Shown in pieces: positions 10,476 through 20,299 of a stretch of 64,000 bases of DNA. The first letter of the stretch is position 1. The number at the start of each line of letters is the position of its first letter. The stretch lies in assembly GCA_012862575.1 (NCBI GenBank), contig BLSF01000006.1, positions 248,001 to 312,000 of the forward strand, in the 5' to 3' direction. This stretch comes from Parietichytrium sp. I65-24A. Taxonomy: Eukaryota; Sar; Bigyra; Thraustochytrida; Thraustochytriidae. The position numbers were made by a program, and so were the translations under genes. Under the pieces are notes generated by a model. That model made no database searches. It saw nothing but the letters and a program-made list of their open reading frames with translations, and was not told where the DNA came from.

Positions 10476-11135
10476 TTAAGGCTCGATCTCCTTGACGCGA
10501 CCGGTGGCAATGTCATAGACGCCGCCGATGATGGCAAGCTCGCCATCATTCACCATCTGTTTGAGGACGGGGGATACCTGGAGCTGCTTCATTTGAAGAC
10601 GCACGTTCTCCTCCACGGCTTTGTCGAGGTCGCCATCGGCTGCGTCGCAGGCAGGCTGGATATGAAAGTAGAGCGAGCTGATCACGCCAGGAACCGGCTT
10701 GCCGGACTGAGTCGCGGTGACGGCACCACACTTGCTGTGGCCGAGAACGTAAACGACCTTGGTGCCTAGCACGGCGCACCCGAACTCGAGGGATCCCATC
10801 ACCTCGGTCGTGACGCAGTTTCCAGCCACGCGCGTGACGAAAATGTCTCCAAAACCCTGGTCAAAGACGATTTCGACTGGAACGCGCGAATCAGCACAGC
10901 TTAAGAACGAAGCGAAAGGCTTTTGGCCTTTGGTGAGCTCCTTGACTCGGTTCAAGTCGCGGTTTGGGGAGAGAACATCCCCGTTTACGAAACGAGCATT
11001 TCCCTCGCGAAGCATCTGAACCGCATGCTCTGGAGTCTCGACCTCGTGGTCGTGGATTGGGCTTGCAGGCTCCTCGTCGCTGCTGCTGCGAGCGAGTTTA
11101 TCCTTGCGACGGTATAGAGCTGCCATTTTTCTCAT
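10476..11135 (-). CDS. Beta-class carbonic anhydrase
   Basis: 219 residues catalysing reversible CO2 hydration. The zinc ligands and catalytic dyad are clear: CADSRVP gives Cys80 and the Asp82-Arg84 pair, and GHSKCGA gives His133 and Cys136. The core runs from about residue 33 (VETPEHAVQMLREGN) to the C-terminal VYDIATGRV. The length is that of a single-domain enzyme, unlike the duplicated forms known in some red algae. Two ATGs are possible, at 11135 and nine bases on (MAAL). The N-terminus is short, basic and Ser-rich without a convincing signal or transit peptide, so the protein is probably cytosolic or weakly mitochondrial. It would supply bicarbonate for carboxylases or pH balance. Confidence 0.93.
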   Translation of the reverse strand: MRKMAALYRRKDKLARSSSDEEPASPIHDHEVETPEHAVQMLREGNARFVNGDVLSPNRDLNRVKELTKGQKPFASFLSCADSRVPVEIVFDQGFGDIFVTRVAGNCVTTEVMGSLEFGCAVLGTKVVYVLGHSKCGAVTATQSGKPVPGVISSLYFHIQPACDAADGDLDKAVEENVRLQMKQLQVSPVLKQMVNDGELAIIGGVYDIATGRVKEIEP

Positions 11136-12007
11136 ATCTTAGCAACCAGGTTTGAGGAGGAAGTGAGTTTGGTTTTTGTGTTTGATTGAGCTATTGGGGA
11201 AATTTGCTTGCTGCAAAGAGCTCAACAATGTTCTCACCGGCTCACAAACTAGCTCCGAAGATCTTGTGGCCGCTGAAGATTTCAAAAGCAATAAAACTGT
11301 GGTTAGAAGAAGTCCTTGCTTGATGCCACCTTGCCTCCCCTTTGCCTCGAACGAAGCACCTTCCCTGCTCCCGAAGCGCACAATGTGTACTCAGTACGTA
11401 TCGGAGCTGGACCTTTCCTTGCGAAAGACGCGAAAGACAGATAGGTGTGCGCGCAAAAGATCGCCCGCTCTGTGCTCTGCTCTACTCTGCGCAGTTCCTA
11501 CGTTTCGGATCTGGCCTTTTGCCAAAGATCCACCCACCTCCGTGCCTCGAGACTTTTTTGTGCTTTACAACCGATGTCAACCGACAAACATCATGATCGC
11601 CTTGCGGTGAGCAGTAATCATACACAGTTCCTAGCTCTTTTGCAACTGCGCACACTTTCTGGCCATCTCTCGGGGTCAAATTGGAACACACTCCTTGTCG
11701 CCTTCTTCTGACAATTGACAGTGAGCCACAAGCAAAAGAGTCCGCAAGATTCGCACGGTGGTTGTTGCCTGACATCAGACGCCAGACCCCAAAGAGTCGG
11801 CGGAGTGGTGAGTGACCACGGTTGACTGGGAGGAGAGACCAATTCGAGTCAAAGTAAACTCCTTTAGGTGTGTTCCATAGCGACCAAGAAGATGCAGCTT
11901 GATCCCTTTTCATGGATCTTCGCGGTTGGCAGCTGGTTGGCAGGCTGTCTTGGCCACAAATGTCACGGTGTCTGCTCCGGGTCCCGCGCGAGGCTTTCTT
12001 TCTGTCT

Positions 12008-12029
12008 TTCCCTCTCTCTCTCTCTCACA
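12008..12029. repeat. CT microsatellite
   Basis: About nine CT units followed by CACACA. It is GA on the sense strand of the carbonic anhydrase gene but lies about 870 bp upstream of it. Confidence 0.8.
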
Positions 12030-12358
12030 CACGCATTGCACACCATCCAAGCCCCCGAAAACAACAACGGCAACTCACAGTCTAAATTAAAAACAACCCT
12101 AAACCCCTTGATCCAATTTGCAGTTGACTCTTCTTCGATCAACTGTGCGTTTGTGATCTGCTGTTCAAGTTGTATCACATCTTCAACGCTGCCAGCCCTA
12201 CTTGGTCCGAGGTAGGCAGGCAGCTAGACAAGACCAAGACCAACACCAACACCATGACTACCAAGACCAGCCCTCGTCCGCAACCGCGCTCTGCTAAGCA
12301 CCAAGATAGCCCCAGCATAAGGTCGCGCAGGTTGCGAGTCGGACCAGGGAGACATTCT

Positions 12359-12387
12359 AGGAGGAGGAGGAGGAGGAGGAGGAGGAA
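12359..12387. repeat. AGG trinucleotide microsatellite
   Basis: Nine AGG units. The Leu and Pro runs in the antisense frames are products of this repeat. Confidence 0.85.
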
Positions 12388-14803
12388 GTGTAGCGCCTCC
12401 TGGGTGTGCCTGACTCGTCGTCTTCTCTTCCTCACTCTGTGAGAGTCTAACTATCGATCTATCTATCTGTCTATCTCTGACGAAGTTGTTAATCAAAAGC
12501 ATTGTCAGAACAGAATGTCTGAAAATGACCCAGCTCACATCAGACATCAGATACATCAGCTTACTCTGACGATCACGCACGCTTTGCATATCTCTGCACG
12601 CTTTGCTCTCTCTCTCTCTCTCCATTCTTTGCCTTCAGCAACCTCTCACCGACTGGGCTAAGCAAGCCGACTGTTAGTTTTGTGAATTCTGTCAATCTGT
12701 GATTCAAACAACTCCGCTGCCAGTCAATCAATCAATGAATAAAAGGCTTTCCAGACCTTGGCAACCTTGGCACGCCTCGCACTCGTTCGTCAGAGGCTCG
12801 GTGGTCAATGAGCGCCAATGTAAATGCAAATGCATATGCATATGCCCTTGCAGAGTGGAGAGTGGAATTTGGAGAGTGTGAGGCGGCAAGGAGGGAGAGC
12901 AGGGAGGCTGACCAGTCTGACGACGACGACGCTAGTACGCGCAGTTGGTGCCATGGGTTGACGTAGTACGGCTGTGGCCCCAACAACCAGCGCGTCTTCC
13001 CATCTTGCTTGCGCGGCTACTTACTCACTGGCATAGGTTGATTGACCAAGATATGATACTAGTAGCTAGCTGGCTTGATTACTTGGCTCAGCCATGGAGA
13101 CCATGGCGCTCGACGTGTGGGAGGGAAACAAGGATGACTTTTTGTGAGCATGAGAAGCTCTCTTTTCTTGAAATCAATCATTCAGAATTCAGAACATTGA
13201 CAACATCAATCAAAAAGTGTCTGTTTTCGAAAAGATGGCTTACTTTTGTGAAGGTGCTAGGGAGGAGGGTGGAACAATGTGGGAAAGAGGTAAGGGCACA
13301 CGTACTACATATCCCACACGTACTGACAGTGAGTACGGCATCCTAGCTACAGTCTACTCGAGAATAAAATAAATGTTTGATAGGGGAGTGAGGAGGAGCA
13401 GAGGATTAGGAAAGGTGGTAGCTAAAGCTAGCTAGTACACAATGAGAGATTTTGCCGAATTCCTATTTTTTTTTTTGTCTTGTTTTACTGCGCTTTTGAC
13501 TGCCTTCGCGATGCGAATGAAAGGTGCTTTTCGATGCTCAATGCTCAATGCTCAATGTTCTGACGCGTTTTTGTTGTTTCAATCAACTGTAATTTACACT
13601 GAACTCTGAATTATTAATCATTCTGAACTTGACTCGCAAACTCTGAAAAAAACTAGCTCGGCGACTTGTCATGTAATCGAAAGTTTCAGAGAGATAGATC
13701 AGATCCCTCGTCTGCGAGCTGCAGACGACCTCGATGTGACGCGCAGGACCAGGTCCTGCTCTCCTGTTTTCTTGCTTTCCTTTCGGCAACGTCTGAGGTC
13801 TCCTTCGTCTGCTTCGTGTTGGCAACATGTCCCATAGCCTACGACCCGTATCGCTTCCTACGTGATATGACACTTCGCGGGAACCGCACTTGCCGCGCGC
13901 GCAGAGCGACGTAGCAGGCCAGCTCGGGTTCCCAGCGCTTTTTTACAAGGTCGGACGGCAGGAGATGGTCAGCGTCTCTTGTCTTGTACTGAGTACCACA
14001 CTACTCGAGTACCGGTACAGTAGATGCTTCCGGGTCGAAGGAAAAGTAAAGCAAAGATACGCTCGTTCAAGTGAACTCTGTGCGAGACGCGATTCTGGCG
14101 TTGACTTGTGATGCGTTCTTGGGAATATGAGGATGCGCCGCGCAGGAGACAACAGAACTGTTGCGGCGGGAAGCCAAGTTGGGTTGGGCAATTTCAGGTT
14201 GGTCCATGCTGTCGCTCATTCTTCGATTCAAAAAGCCCGTGCCAAGCCATTGACCATTGGAGCCTCTCGCAGTGACCGTTTCTGACAGGGCAATCCAATT
14301 GCACCGGTAACGGCACAGCGCACTGCGGCCACTGCGGCACTTGCCGCACTTGGCAATGGGACATTACGCGTTCTTTTCCCGCTTTCGTCAACTCGAGCAT
14401 GTACCACGATGAATGATGATCGCCAAGAATGCGTTGCAGTGACGCAGCGCACCGTTTAATGGACAAGCGCGTTGGTTTCTCGGTGACACCGCTCGGAGCA
14501 CGGAGGGAATGCCAGTTGGCCGCGAGAAGACGGTCCTCGAGATCCTGCAGATCCTGCCGATCCTGACGATGATAAAGAGACGTTTCTTGCCCAATTGCAA
14601 CCCTTTTTCGAACAAAGGTTTCTCGGTGGTATGCAAAAGTTTGCCAAGTCAGTCAGGGAGCACTTCGAAACAGAAGAGAGAATAAATTAATATCTGTAAA
14701 TGGATGTGAAAGGAAACCGAGAATCGGACAACTTCCAAAACGTTCGTTGAGCTTGTTTTGATTTGATTGGAACAGCAGCAGCTAGCACCGGCACGCCACA
14801 CGG

Positions 14804-14811
14804 TGACGTCA
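14804..14811. promoter_or_regulatory. TGACGTCA palindrome (bZIP/CRE-like)
   Basis: A perfect 8-base palindrome about 450 bp upstream of the RlmJ start. The role is inferred only. Confidence 0.25.
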
Positions 14812-14960
14812 CACGAGGGAGACGCTCCCACGTGGAGATGTTAGACGACGTGGGGTCCTAGGTGGCGCTGTTGGAGCGACCAAGCGCGGCAAGGAAGGAA
14901 CCTAACTGAGCGACGCCACCCTGACCTGCGGAACGCTTGGGAGTGGCATGTGCAATGTGT

Positions 14961-15040
14961 GCCAAAGTTATCCAAAGTTATCCAAAGTTACAAAGTTATC
15001 CAAAGTTTCCAAAGTTATGCCAAGTTAGTTATGATAAGTT
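14961..15040. repeat. Degenerate CCAAAGTTAT tandem repeat
   Basis: Six or so copies of a roughly 10-base unit (variants lose one or two bases), ending in GTTATGATAAGTTATGATG. It lies about 220-290 bp upstream of the RlmJ start and may be part of its promoter or leader. Confidence 0.75.
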
Positions 15041-15255
15041 ATGATGTGTGGCGGAAGAGGAGAGCACTATGAGCCGCGAATGTGAGCCGTGAAGTGTCTT
15101 CTTTGGGAGAAGGTCACGGCGAACGTATTTCGACTTGGTGCTGGCTCGAGGGTGGGTCAATCTGGCGATGGCAAGCGCGTTCTTGGAAATGTAAAAAGGC
15201 ACGGACTTGGCGTTCCCTGAGACGTCGAGCTTATCAGTGCGAGTGCCTCGGAAAG

Positions 15256-16152
15256 ATGGTGCTGTCGTATCGACATGCGTTTCACGCCGGAGGCGTTGCG
15301 GATGTTCTGAAGCACGCTACGCTCGTCTCGTTTTTGAGGCATAAACTGCAAAGTCCCGCGGGGAAGGCGGGCCTCTTGAACGTGGTGGATACTCACGCAG
15401 GGGCCGGGATGTATGATTTCTCTGACAGTATGGCGAAGAAGTTGCGCGAGCACGAGGCTGGAGTCCAGCTTCTTGCAGCCAACGCGAATTTGAGTAAGAA
15501 CCTACACACAGACCTCACGACATACCTAGATATCGTGGAGAGAGGTCGAGGAATTTATCCTGGATCACCGGTTTTTATCTTGGATGCTATCAGGAATGTG
15601 CCAGAGTCGCGGCGCGCTGCAGTCCACCTCTTCGAGCTTCATTCGACGGACCATAGATTGCTGACCGAGAATCTGCCTTCTACGCTCGGGCCCCACAGTA
15701 CCCATATCTACAAGCGCGACGGATTCGCCAGCCTTCCAGAGCTGATCGGCGGCAGTCCCCCTGATTCTGAGTCAGTCATTGTGATAGATCCTTCCTACGA
15801 AATCAAGAGCGACTACGTCAAACTGGAGGCTCTGGTTGGCGCTGTCTTGCCGCGCATCACCTGGCGCTCTTCATTCTTCATATGGTACCCATTGCTGAAA
15901 GGTCGAAGGGAGTCTGAGCTCATGTGTAAACACGTCTGCGACATCGCTGAGGACGCGGGCACTAGCTGGCTGAATCTCTCTTTGCTGTCACAAGACTCTG
16001 CGAAAATGCAGCGTGGCATGTACGGGTCTGGCGTGCTACTTCTCAATGTCTCGCCGGCACTCAAGCAAGATTGTGTGGATGTGCATGAGGCAGTGGCCGA
16101 GAAACTTTCACTCAATAAACGCGGATGGGCTTTAAAGGAATTCTCAAAGTAG
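15256..16152 (+). CDS. rlmJ-like: RlmJ-type 23S rRNA adenine-N6 methyltransferase
   Basis: 298 residues. The bacterial RlmJ family methylates A2030 of 23S rRNA with S-adenosylmethionine. The start is fixed by the conserved N-terminus (MVLSYRHAFHAGGVADVLKH), which aligns from the first residue with bacterial RlmJ, so the longer upstream frame without an ATG is rejected. Further family marks are NVVDTHAGAGMYD (SAM site), the RGIYPGSP segment, and the catalytic block VIDPSYEIKSDY. Bacterial enzymes have DPPYE there, so the second Pro is Ser. No targeting peptide is visible, which leaves open whether it acts on mitochondrial rRNA or elsewhere. In a eukaryote the gene points to an organelle or horizontal origin. 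It is convergent with the WHIM-domain gene, only 121 bp away. Confidence 0.9.
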   Translation: MVLSYRHAFHAGGVADVLKHATLVSFLRHKLQSPAGKAGLLNVVDTHAGAGMYDFSDSMAKKLREHEAGVQLLAANANLSKNLHTDLTTYLDIVERGRGIYPGSPVFILDAIRNVPESRRAAVHLFELHSTDHRLLTENLPSTLGPHSTHIYKRDGFASLPELIGGSPPDSESVIVIDPSYEIKSDYVKLEALVGAVLPRITWRSSFFIWYPLLKGRRESELMCKHVCDIAEDAGTSWLNLSLLSQDSAKMQRGMYGSGVLLLNVSPALKQDCVDVHEAVAEKLSLNKRGWALKEFSK

Positions 16153-16273
16153 CACTCTGGGTCTGCTACATGCATCTTTAAAAGTAAGCCCAAGCAACTT
16201 TTCAAATTTCGTGTTCGTTCTTACGTTCTTGACTGTGCAGGAAGACTTCAAATCACCAGCGTTACTTTTTAAT

Positions 16274-19084
16274 TTATTTCGGCAGCGGAACATCGCTTGT
16301 GCTCTTTGTGGTAGGCATCACTTCTGATGTTTTGCTATCTGTTACAGTTGGTGCCGGCTTCGCTCCATTTGAAGCAGTCACCTGGTTCATGTGATGAAGA
16401 GCTGGGGAGGACTGGCCGTTCGAGATTTCCATTGGTTGCGAAGTCGAGGCAGTTTTCACAGTTGGCGGCGGGTTAATGGTCGCTGCCGCCTGGGCAGCTG
16501 GCGTCACGGAGCTTCCGCCATTTTGTAAAGGTGGAGTCTGAACTGGCGCGGCAGAACCAGTGGTTAGAGGCTTCATTGACGCTGTCCCACTCGCGACAGT
16601 TGGCGTCACGGAGCTTCCGCCATTTTGCAAAGGCGGAGTCTGAGCTGACGCGGCAGAACCAATGGTGAGAGGCTTCGTTGGCGCGGCAGAACCAGTGGTG
16701 AGAGGCTTCGTTGGCGCGGCAGAACCAGTGGTGAGAGGCTTCGTTGGCGCGGCAGAACCAGTGGTGAGAGGCTTCGTTGGCGCTGCCCCACCCGCGACAG
16801 GCCCAGGCTTAGGCGCAGCTCCCACCGTTGGATTTGCTGTTGGCGCCACCGAAGGCATCGTTTCCTTTGCAATACTCGAAGGCTCCGAACTCGGAGAAAC
16901 TCGTGGTTGTTGTACATTTGGCGCGGGCATAATATGTGATTGCGGTGCTTCCTGTCGAGGAACTGCGGACGAGGTTGTCATGGGAGCAGTTTGCGATTGT
17001 AACGAAGCCACGGAATCAGACTCTGGTTTGGCGGGCGACCCTGCCACATGACCAACACCAGACTCCGTGGCAGTATCCTGCCCGAGGCCCTCATTTCGCT
17101 CTTCCTCCAATGCCTTCTGCAATTCGCGCTCTTTCAAACGAAGCTCTCTCTCCTGGGCTTTTCGAAGTTCTTCCTGCTGTCGCTTTCGCTCGAGCCGCTC
17201 TGCCGCCCTGGCTTTTTGCAACTCTTCTCGCCTCTTGTCCTCCTCCTCGCGCAGTTTGCGCTTCTCCTCGATAGCAATCACTCTGTTGGACCGCTTTCTT
17301 GGAGCAACCTGGATGCGATCGAGTTTCTCAGCCCTCGCCTGAGCTCGACGAATATTCTCAGCCTTTTGCTCCATCACACTAAGAATCTCTTTCAATATCT
17401 CCAGCAACGTCTCGTTCTTTCGCTCGTTGTAGTCCTCAAGCTCCTTGACAACGGCTTGGAGACCTTCAAGGTCTTGGGCTACCAATTTCCATTCCTTTGG
17501 CGGAACATCAGGGCCATTCACAACAGGGCGAGCAAGCCCATTCTTGCTCTTTCGCTTGCGAGCTGGACGAGATTCAGTCTCCTCTTGCTCGTCGCTTTCT
17601 TCATCCTGCTCACTTGCTTTGCCCCTCCCACGCTTTCCTCTCTTCTTTGCACTCGCGGTTTTCTTTTGCTTCTTGGATGACTTGGTTCCCTCCTCCTCCT
17701 CCTCGGCTGCCATAGACTTTCTTTTGGACGACGCACGCAAAAGCTCCTCTGCTTGCTCTTGGTCGAAGCGCTGCACCTGGGTCCTCTGCCTGGAACTCGT
17801 CCTCCTTCCAAATTGCAATTCAAGCTCTTTTGCAAGATCTGCATCGCCAGCCTTACGACTTTTTGCTCCTCGCTTTGGAGTCTTCCTAACTGGCTCCGGG
17901 CTTTTCTCTTCAGGCTGCTTCTCTTCTTCACCAGCCGCTGCTGAAGCACCATTCTCTTCGGTTTTCAGATCCGGCTCTTTGGCGACGCTTTCCTCCTTCA
18001 CTTCAGCTTTGACAGCGGCGTCCGATTTTTCTTCATTGGCCTTCTCTGCGTCATGATCCACCGAGGAGGCCTCTTTTTTCTCTACGCTGCTCTCTTGCTT
18101 TTTCTTTTCCTTCTCCTTCAGCTCCAAGTACTTGGCATATTCTTTTTCAGTCTGGAGGGTCTCACGGTAGATTCTGCAGTCTTGGTTGAACTGTGGAAAA
18201 TACCAATAGCGGCGACCCAAATGGTCCTCCCCGATCGGGTCTTGCCTAAGCGACTCGGGCACAAAGGCTCTTAAAGTTTCCCACACAGACTCCTCAGGAT
18301 GCCCATGGGCTCTCCACTCACACAATGCTCGGAGCAACGCTAGTCGTTTACTTGGAGCGATGGTGAGGTAGCCGTCGGGGCCGTCAAAGGGGAGGATGCT
18401 ATCGACCTCCTTCAGTTCTTCTTCGAGCTGAGCCTCAGCAAGCTGCGCAGTTTCATCAGCAAGCCGCTTTCTGCGCTCTCGAGCGGTTTCTTTCTTTTGC
18501 TGCGGTTCTCCCCCTGCTGTGCCTCCATTTCCCTCAGACTCGTCTGGCTTTTCGGTCTCTCCATCCTCGTCTTCATCCTCGTCATCTAGTTCCAAGTCCG
18601 CCTCCGTCGGTGCAGGCTTGCGAATTGGAATCGGCCCAGTCAAGAGGGGCTCCAATAGATCATCCAGCTCCTGAATATTAGAGCGGAACCATTCCCAGTC
18701 CACCGAGTCGGCATCGAAGCCTTCTTCGTTGTTGTTTTCGAAAACCTCCAGGTCATGCGCCAAGTTCCTCCGGTCAACGACCCACATTTTCACCCTCTCT
18801 GAGAGTCGCTGCGTCCACCACTCAAATGGCTGTCTTACCGCACCGGCGCCTCTACTGACTTTGCGGCTCTCGGCAAGCTCCTTTTCGTCCATCAAGAGCA
18901 CCGAATGCACGCAGGACAAAACCTCGCTAGGAGCAGGGTTTCGCAGACCACTTTCCAGCGTTGCCAGCGTGAACAACGGCATCTTAAACTTGTTGCTGGA
19001 CGCTAGCACCCACAACAGCAGCGCCACTTCCGGAACCTCTGCCATCTCCGCCACATCTCCCTCCTGCTCGTTCACCAGCGCCAT
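16274..19084 (-). CDS. DDT/WHIM-domain chromatin-remodelling subunit
   Basis: 936 residues from the ATG at 19082-19084 (the frame extends nine codons further, but only from TTG). The N-terminal 65 residues resemble a DDT/WHIM1 helix bundle (LLLWVLASSNKFKMPLFTL). Around residues 225-300 lies the WHIM region, with SKRLALLRALCEWR and the hallmark DPIGEDHLGRRYWYF. This motif packs on ISWI-type ATPases and is found in Acf1/WSTF/RSF1-like and plant DDT proteins. An acidic Lys/Glu region follows, then nuclear-localisation-like basic clusters (KKQKKTASAKKRGKRG), a Glu/Arg coiled coil at about residues 540-690, and a disordered Ala/Pro/Thr tail with tandem repeats. It is probably a nuclear accessory subunit for nucleosome spacing. 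No PHD finger or bromodomain is seen. It diverges from the EH-domain gene. Confidence 0.82.
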   Translation of the reverse strand: MALVNEQEGDVAEMAEVPEVALLLWVLASSNKFKMPLFTLATLESGLRNPAPSEVLSCVHSVLLMDEKELAESRKVSRGAGAVRQPFEWWTQRLSERVKMWVVDRRNLAHDLEVFENNNEEGFDADSVDWEWFRSNIQELDDLLEPLLTGPIPIRKPAPTEADLELDDEDEDEDGETEKPDESEGNGGTAGGEPQQKKETARERRKRLADETAQLAEAQLEEELKEVDSILPFDGPDGYLTIAPSKRLALLRALCEWRAHGHPEESVWETLRAFVPESLRQDPIGEDHLGRRYWYFPQFNQDCRIYRETLQTEKEYAKYLELKEKEKKKQESSVEKKEASSVDHDAEKANEEKSDAAVKAEVKEESVAKEPDLKTEENGASAAAGEEEKQPEEKSPEPVRKTPKRGAKSRKAGDADLAKELELQFGRRTSSRQRTQVQRFDQEQAEELLRASSKRKSMAAEEEEEGTKSSKKQKKTASAKKRGKRGRGKASEQDEESDEQEETESRPARKRKSKNGLARPVVNGPDVPPKEWKLVAQDLEGLQAVVKELEDYNERKNETLLEILKEILSVMEQKAENIRRAQARAEKLDRIQVAPRKRSNRVIAIEEKRKLREEEDKRREELQKARAAERLERKRQQEELRKAQERELRLKERELQKALEEERNEGLGQDTATESGVGHVAGSPAKPESDSVASLQSQTAPMTTSSAVPRQEAPQSHIMPAPNVQQPRVSPSSEPSSIAKETMPSVAPTANPTVGAAPKPGPVAGGAAPTKPLTTGSAAPTKPLTTGSAAPTKPLTTGSAAPTKPLTIGSAASAQTPPLQNGGSSVTPTVASGTASMKPLTTGSAAPVQTPPLQNGGSSVTPAAQAAATINPPPTVKTASTSQPMEISNGQSSPALHHMNQVTASNGAKPAPTVTDSKTSEVMPTTKSTSDVPLPK
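16649..16780 (-). repeat. 33-bp tandem repeat, four copies, in coding sequence
   Basis: Four almost identical 33-base units encode an 11-residue repeat (AAPTKPLTTGS) in the tail of the WHIM-domain protein. A larger, older duplication of about 100 bp (units near 16500 and 16604, sharing GGCGTCACGGAGCTTCCGCC) flanks it. The near identity points to recent expansion. Confidence 0.9.
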
Positions 19085-20299
19085 TTTCCACGCACGCAAC
19101 ACGGCTCTCAAGTGCTCTCAAAGCAGAAGATTTCAAACCTTCCGCAAAACTCTGACCGTGATCAGCGCAAGCGCACTGCGCAAGCAGGTTGGCGCTCGTG
19201 CGCTGGTATGGTATCAGTAAGGGAAGACTGGCAGTCCGCAATGGGGACAGTGGAGATGGTGCTCGAGTACCCAGCGCGGACACTTTGGAGGCAAGGTGTT
19301 TTTTGAATTCGCGGTGAAGGTAGTCAAGGTAGTCGAGGTAGGCGATAGAATAGATAGAATGGGATCGGAAGGAACGAAAATGAAGCAAGAGAGGGACCAA
19401 ATGAATGAAATCTTGCTCACTGCATGGATCTTGTCTTGTCTTGATTGTCTTGTCTTGATGTCTTGTTTACTTGTATGTGTTCCAATCTCTGTATGGATGA
19501 TCCTGCACTCAGGGTCATCAGGAGACTCAGGAGCTTTAGCTTGTTCTGCTGGTTTTATTTTGTGTTGACGGATGGCATTCTTCTCGTCTTTGCTGCTGAA
19601 AAAGAAAAAGAGAGACTGCAGAGAAAAGTGGTAAAAACTTCCGATGAGTTCAACCTGCGATGATTTCTGAACAAGGGAAAGTGGCTATTGGTATCTTTTT
19701 CACCGGCAGTGATCGCGCAGCGAATGAACGAGCGAGTTGCAACACGAGCAACGCAGAATTTCAAAGTGGTGCTTCGAGGCTGACAAGAAGACACCGATAC
19801 ACAGATGTGAATCAGAGATCAGATCAGGCAGTCACATCTGTCAGTGTCAGTTGAGACATCGCAGTGTAGTTCAACATCAGACATTCCATGAGAATTCATG
19901 AATTCGTATTTCGCACCTCGCAGCAATTTGCAATCAACAGAATGTCACGTTCAGTAAATCAACAGCCTCTCTGTTTGTCTGAACTGTTTTCGTCAGAATC
20001 CATCGCGTTGTGAGTTTTCTTTCAATCTTGAAATCATGTCTAATTTTTCATTGAACAAACAAATTGACTTCGCTGTCAATCAATGAATTTGTCATTCCTT
20101 TTGGTTTTCGTTAGTAAGCTATCGTCGCAGAGCTAATCCATCTTGTACCCTTCCAGCTGGAAGTGTGCGTCCTCGCTAGTGTACGCGCACGTACGTCTTC
20201 AAACCCGCCAATTGCTAAGGCCCACGACGCGGTCGTGACAGCCATATCTACTGCTGTTTCCGGAGTGAAGAACGCAAAGAGAGAGAGATCGGGAAGTGT
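19085..20299. other. Divergent intergenic region, 1.2 kb
   Basis: Shared upstream region of the WHIM and EH-domain genes. It contains TCTTGTCTTGATTG-type repeats near 19430-19470 and GAGAGAGA right before the EH gene start. No gene or RNA is supported. Confidence 0.55.

Larger units (their letters stand above)
11136..15255. other. Gene-free region, 4.1 kb, many simple repeats
   Basis: This is the longest stretch without a supported gene. Frames of 60-145 codons exist on both strands but overlap each other and show no domain or codon bias. It holds CT, AGG and CTAT/CTGT repeats and a run of degenerate CCAAAGTTAT units just before the RlmJ gene. A TGACGTCA palindrome lies at 14804-14811. No tRNA or snRNA was recognised. 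An unrecognised non-coding RNA gene cannot be excluded. Confidence 0.5.

Noticed and set aside
12224-12625. Frames with Pro or Leu runs near 12360
   Set aside because: The runs are translations of an AGG microsatellite.
15082-15255. N-terminal extension of RlmJ considered as a transit peptide
   Set aside because: The extension has no ATG in frame (it begins at GTG), and the bacterial homologues start exactly at MVLSYRH.
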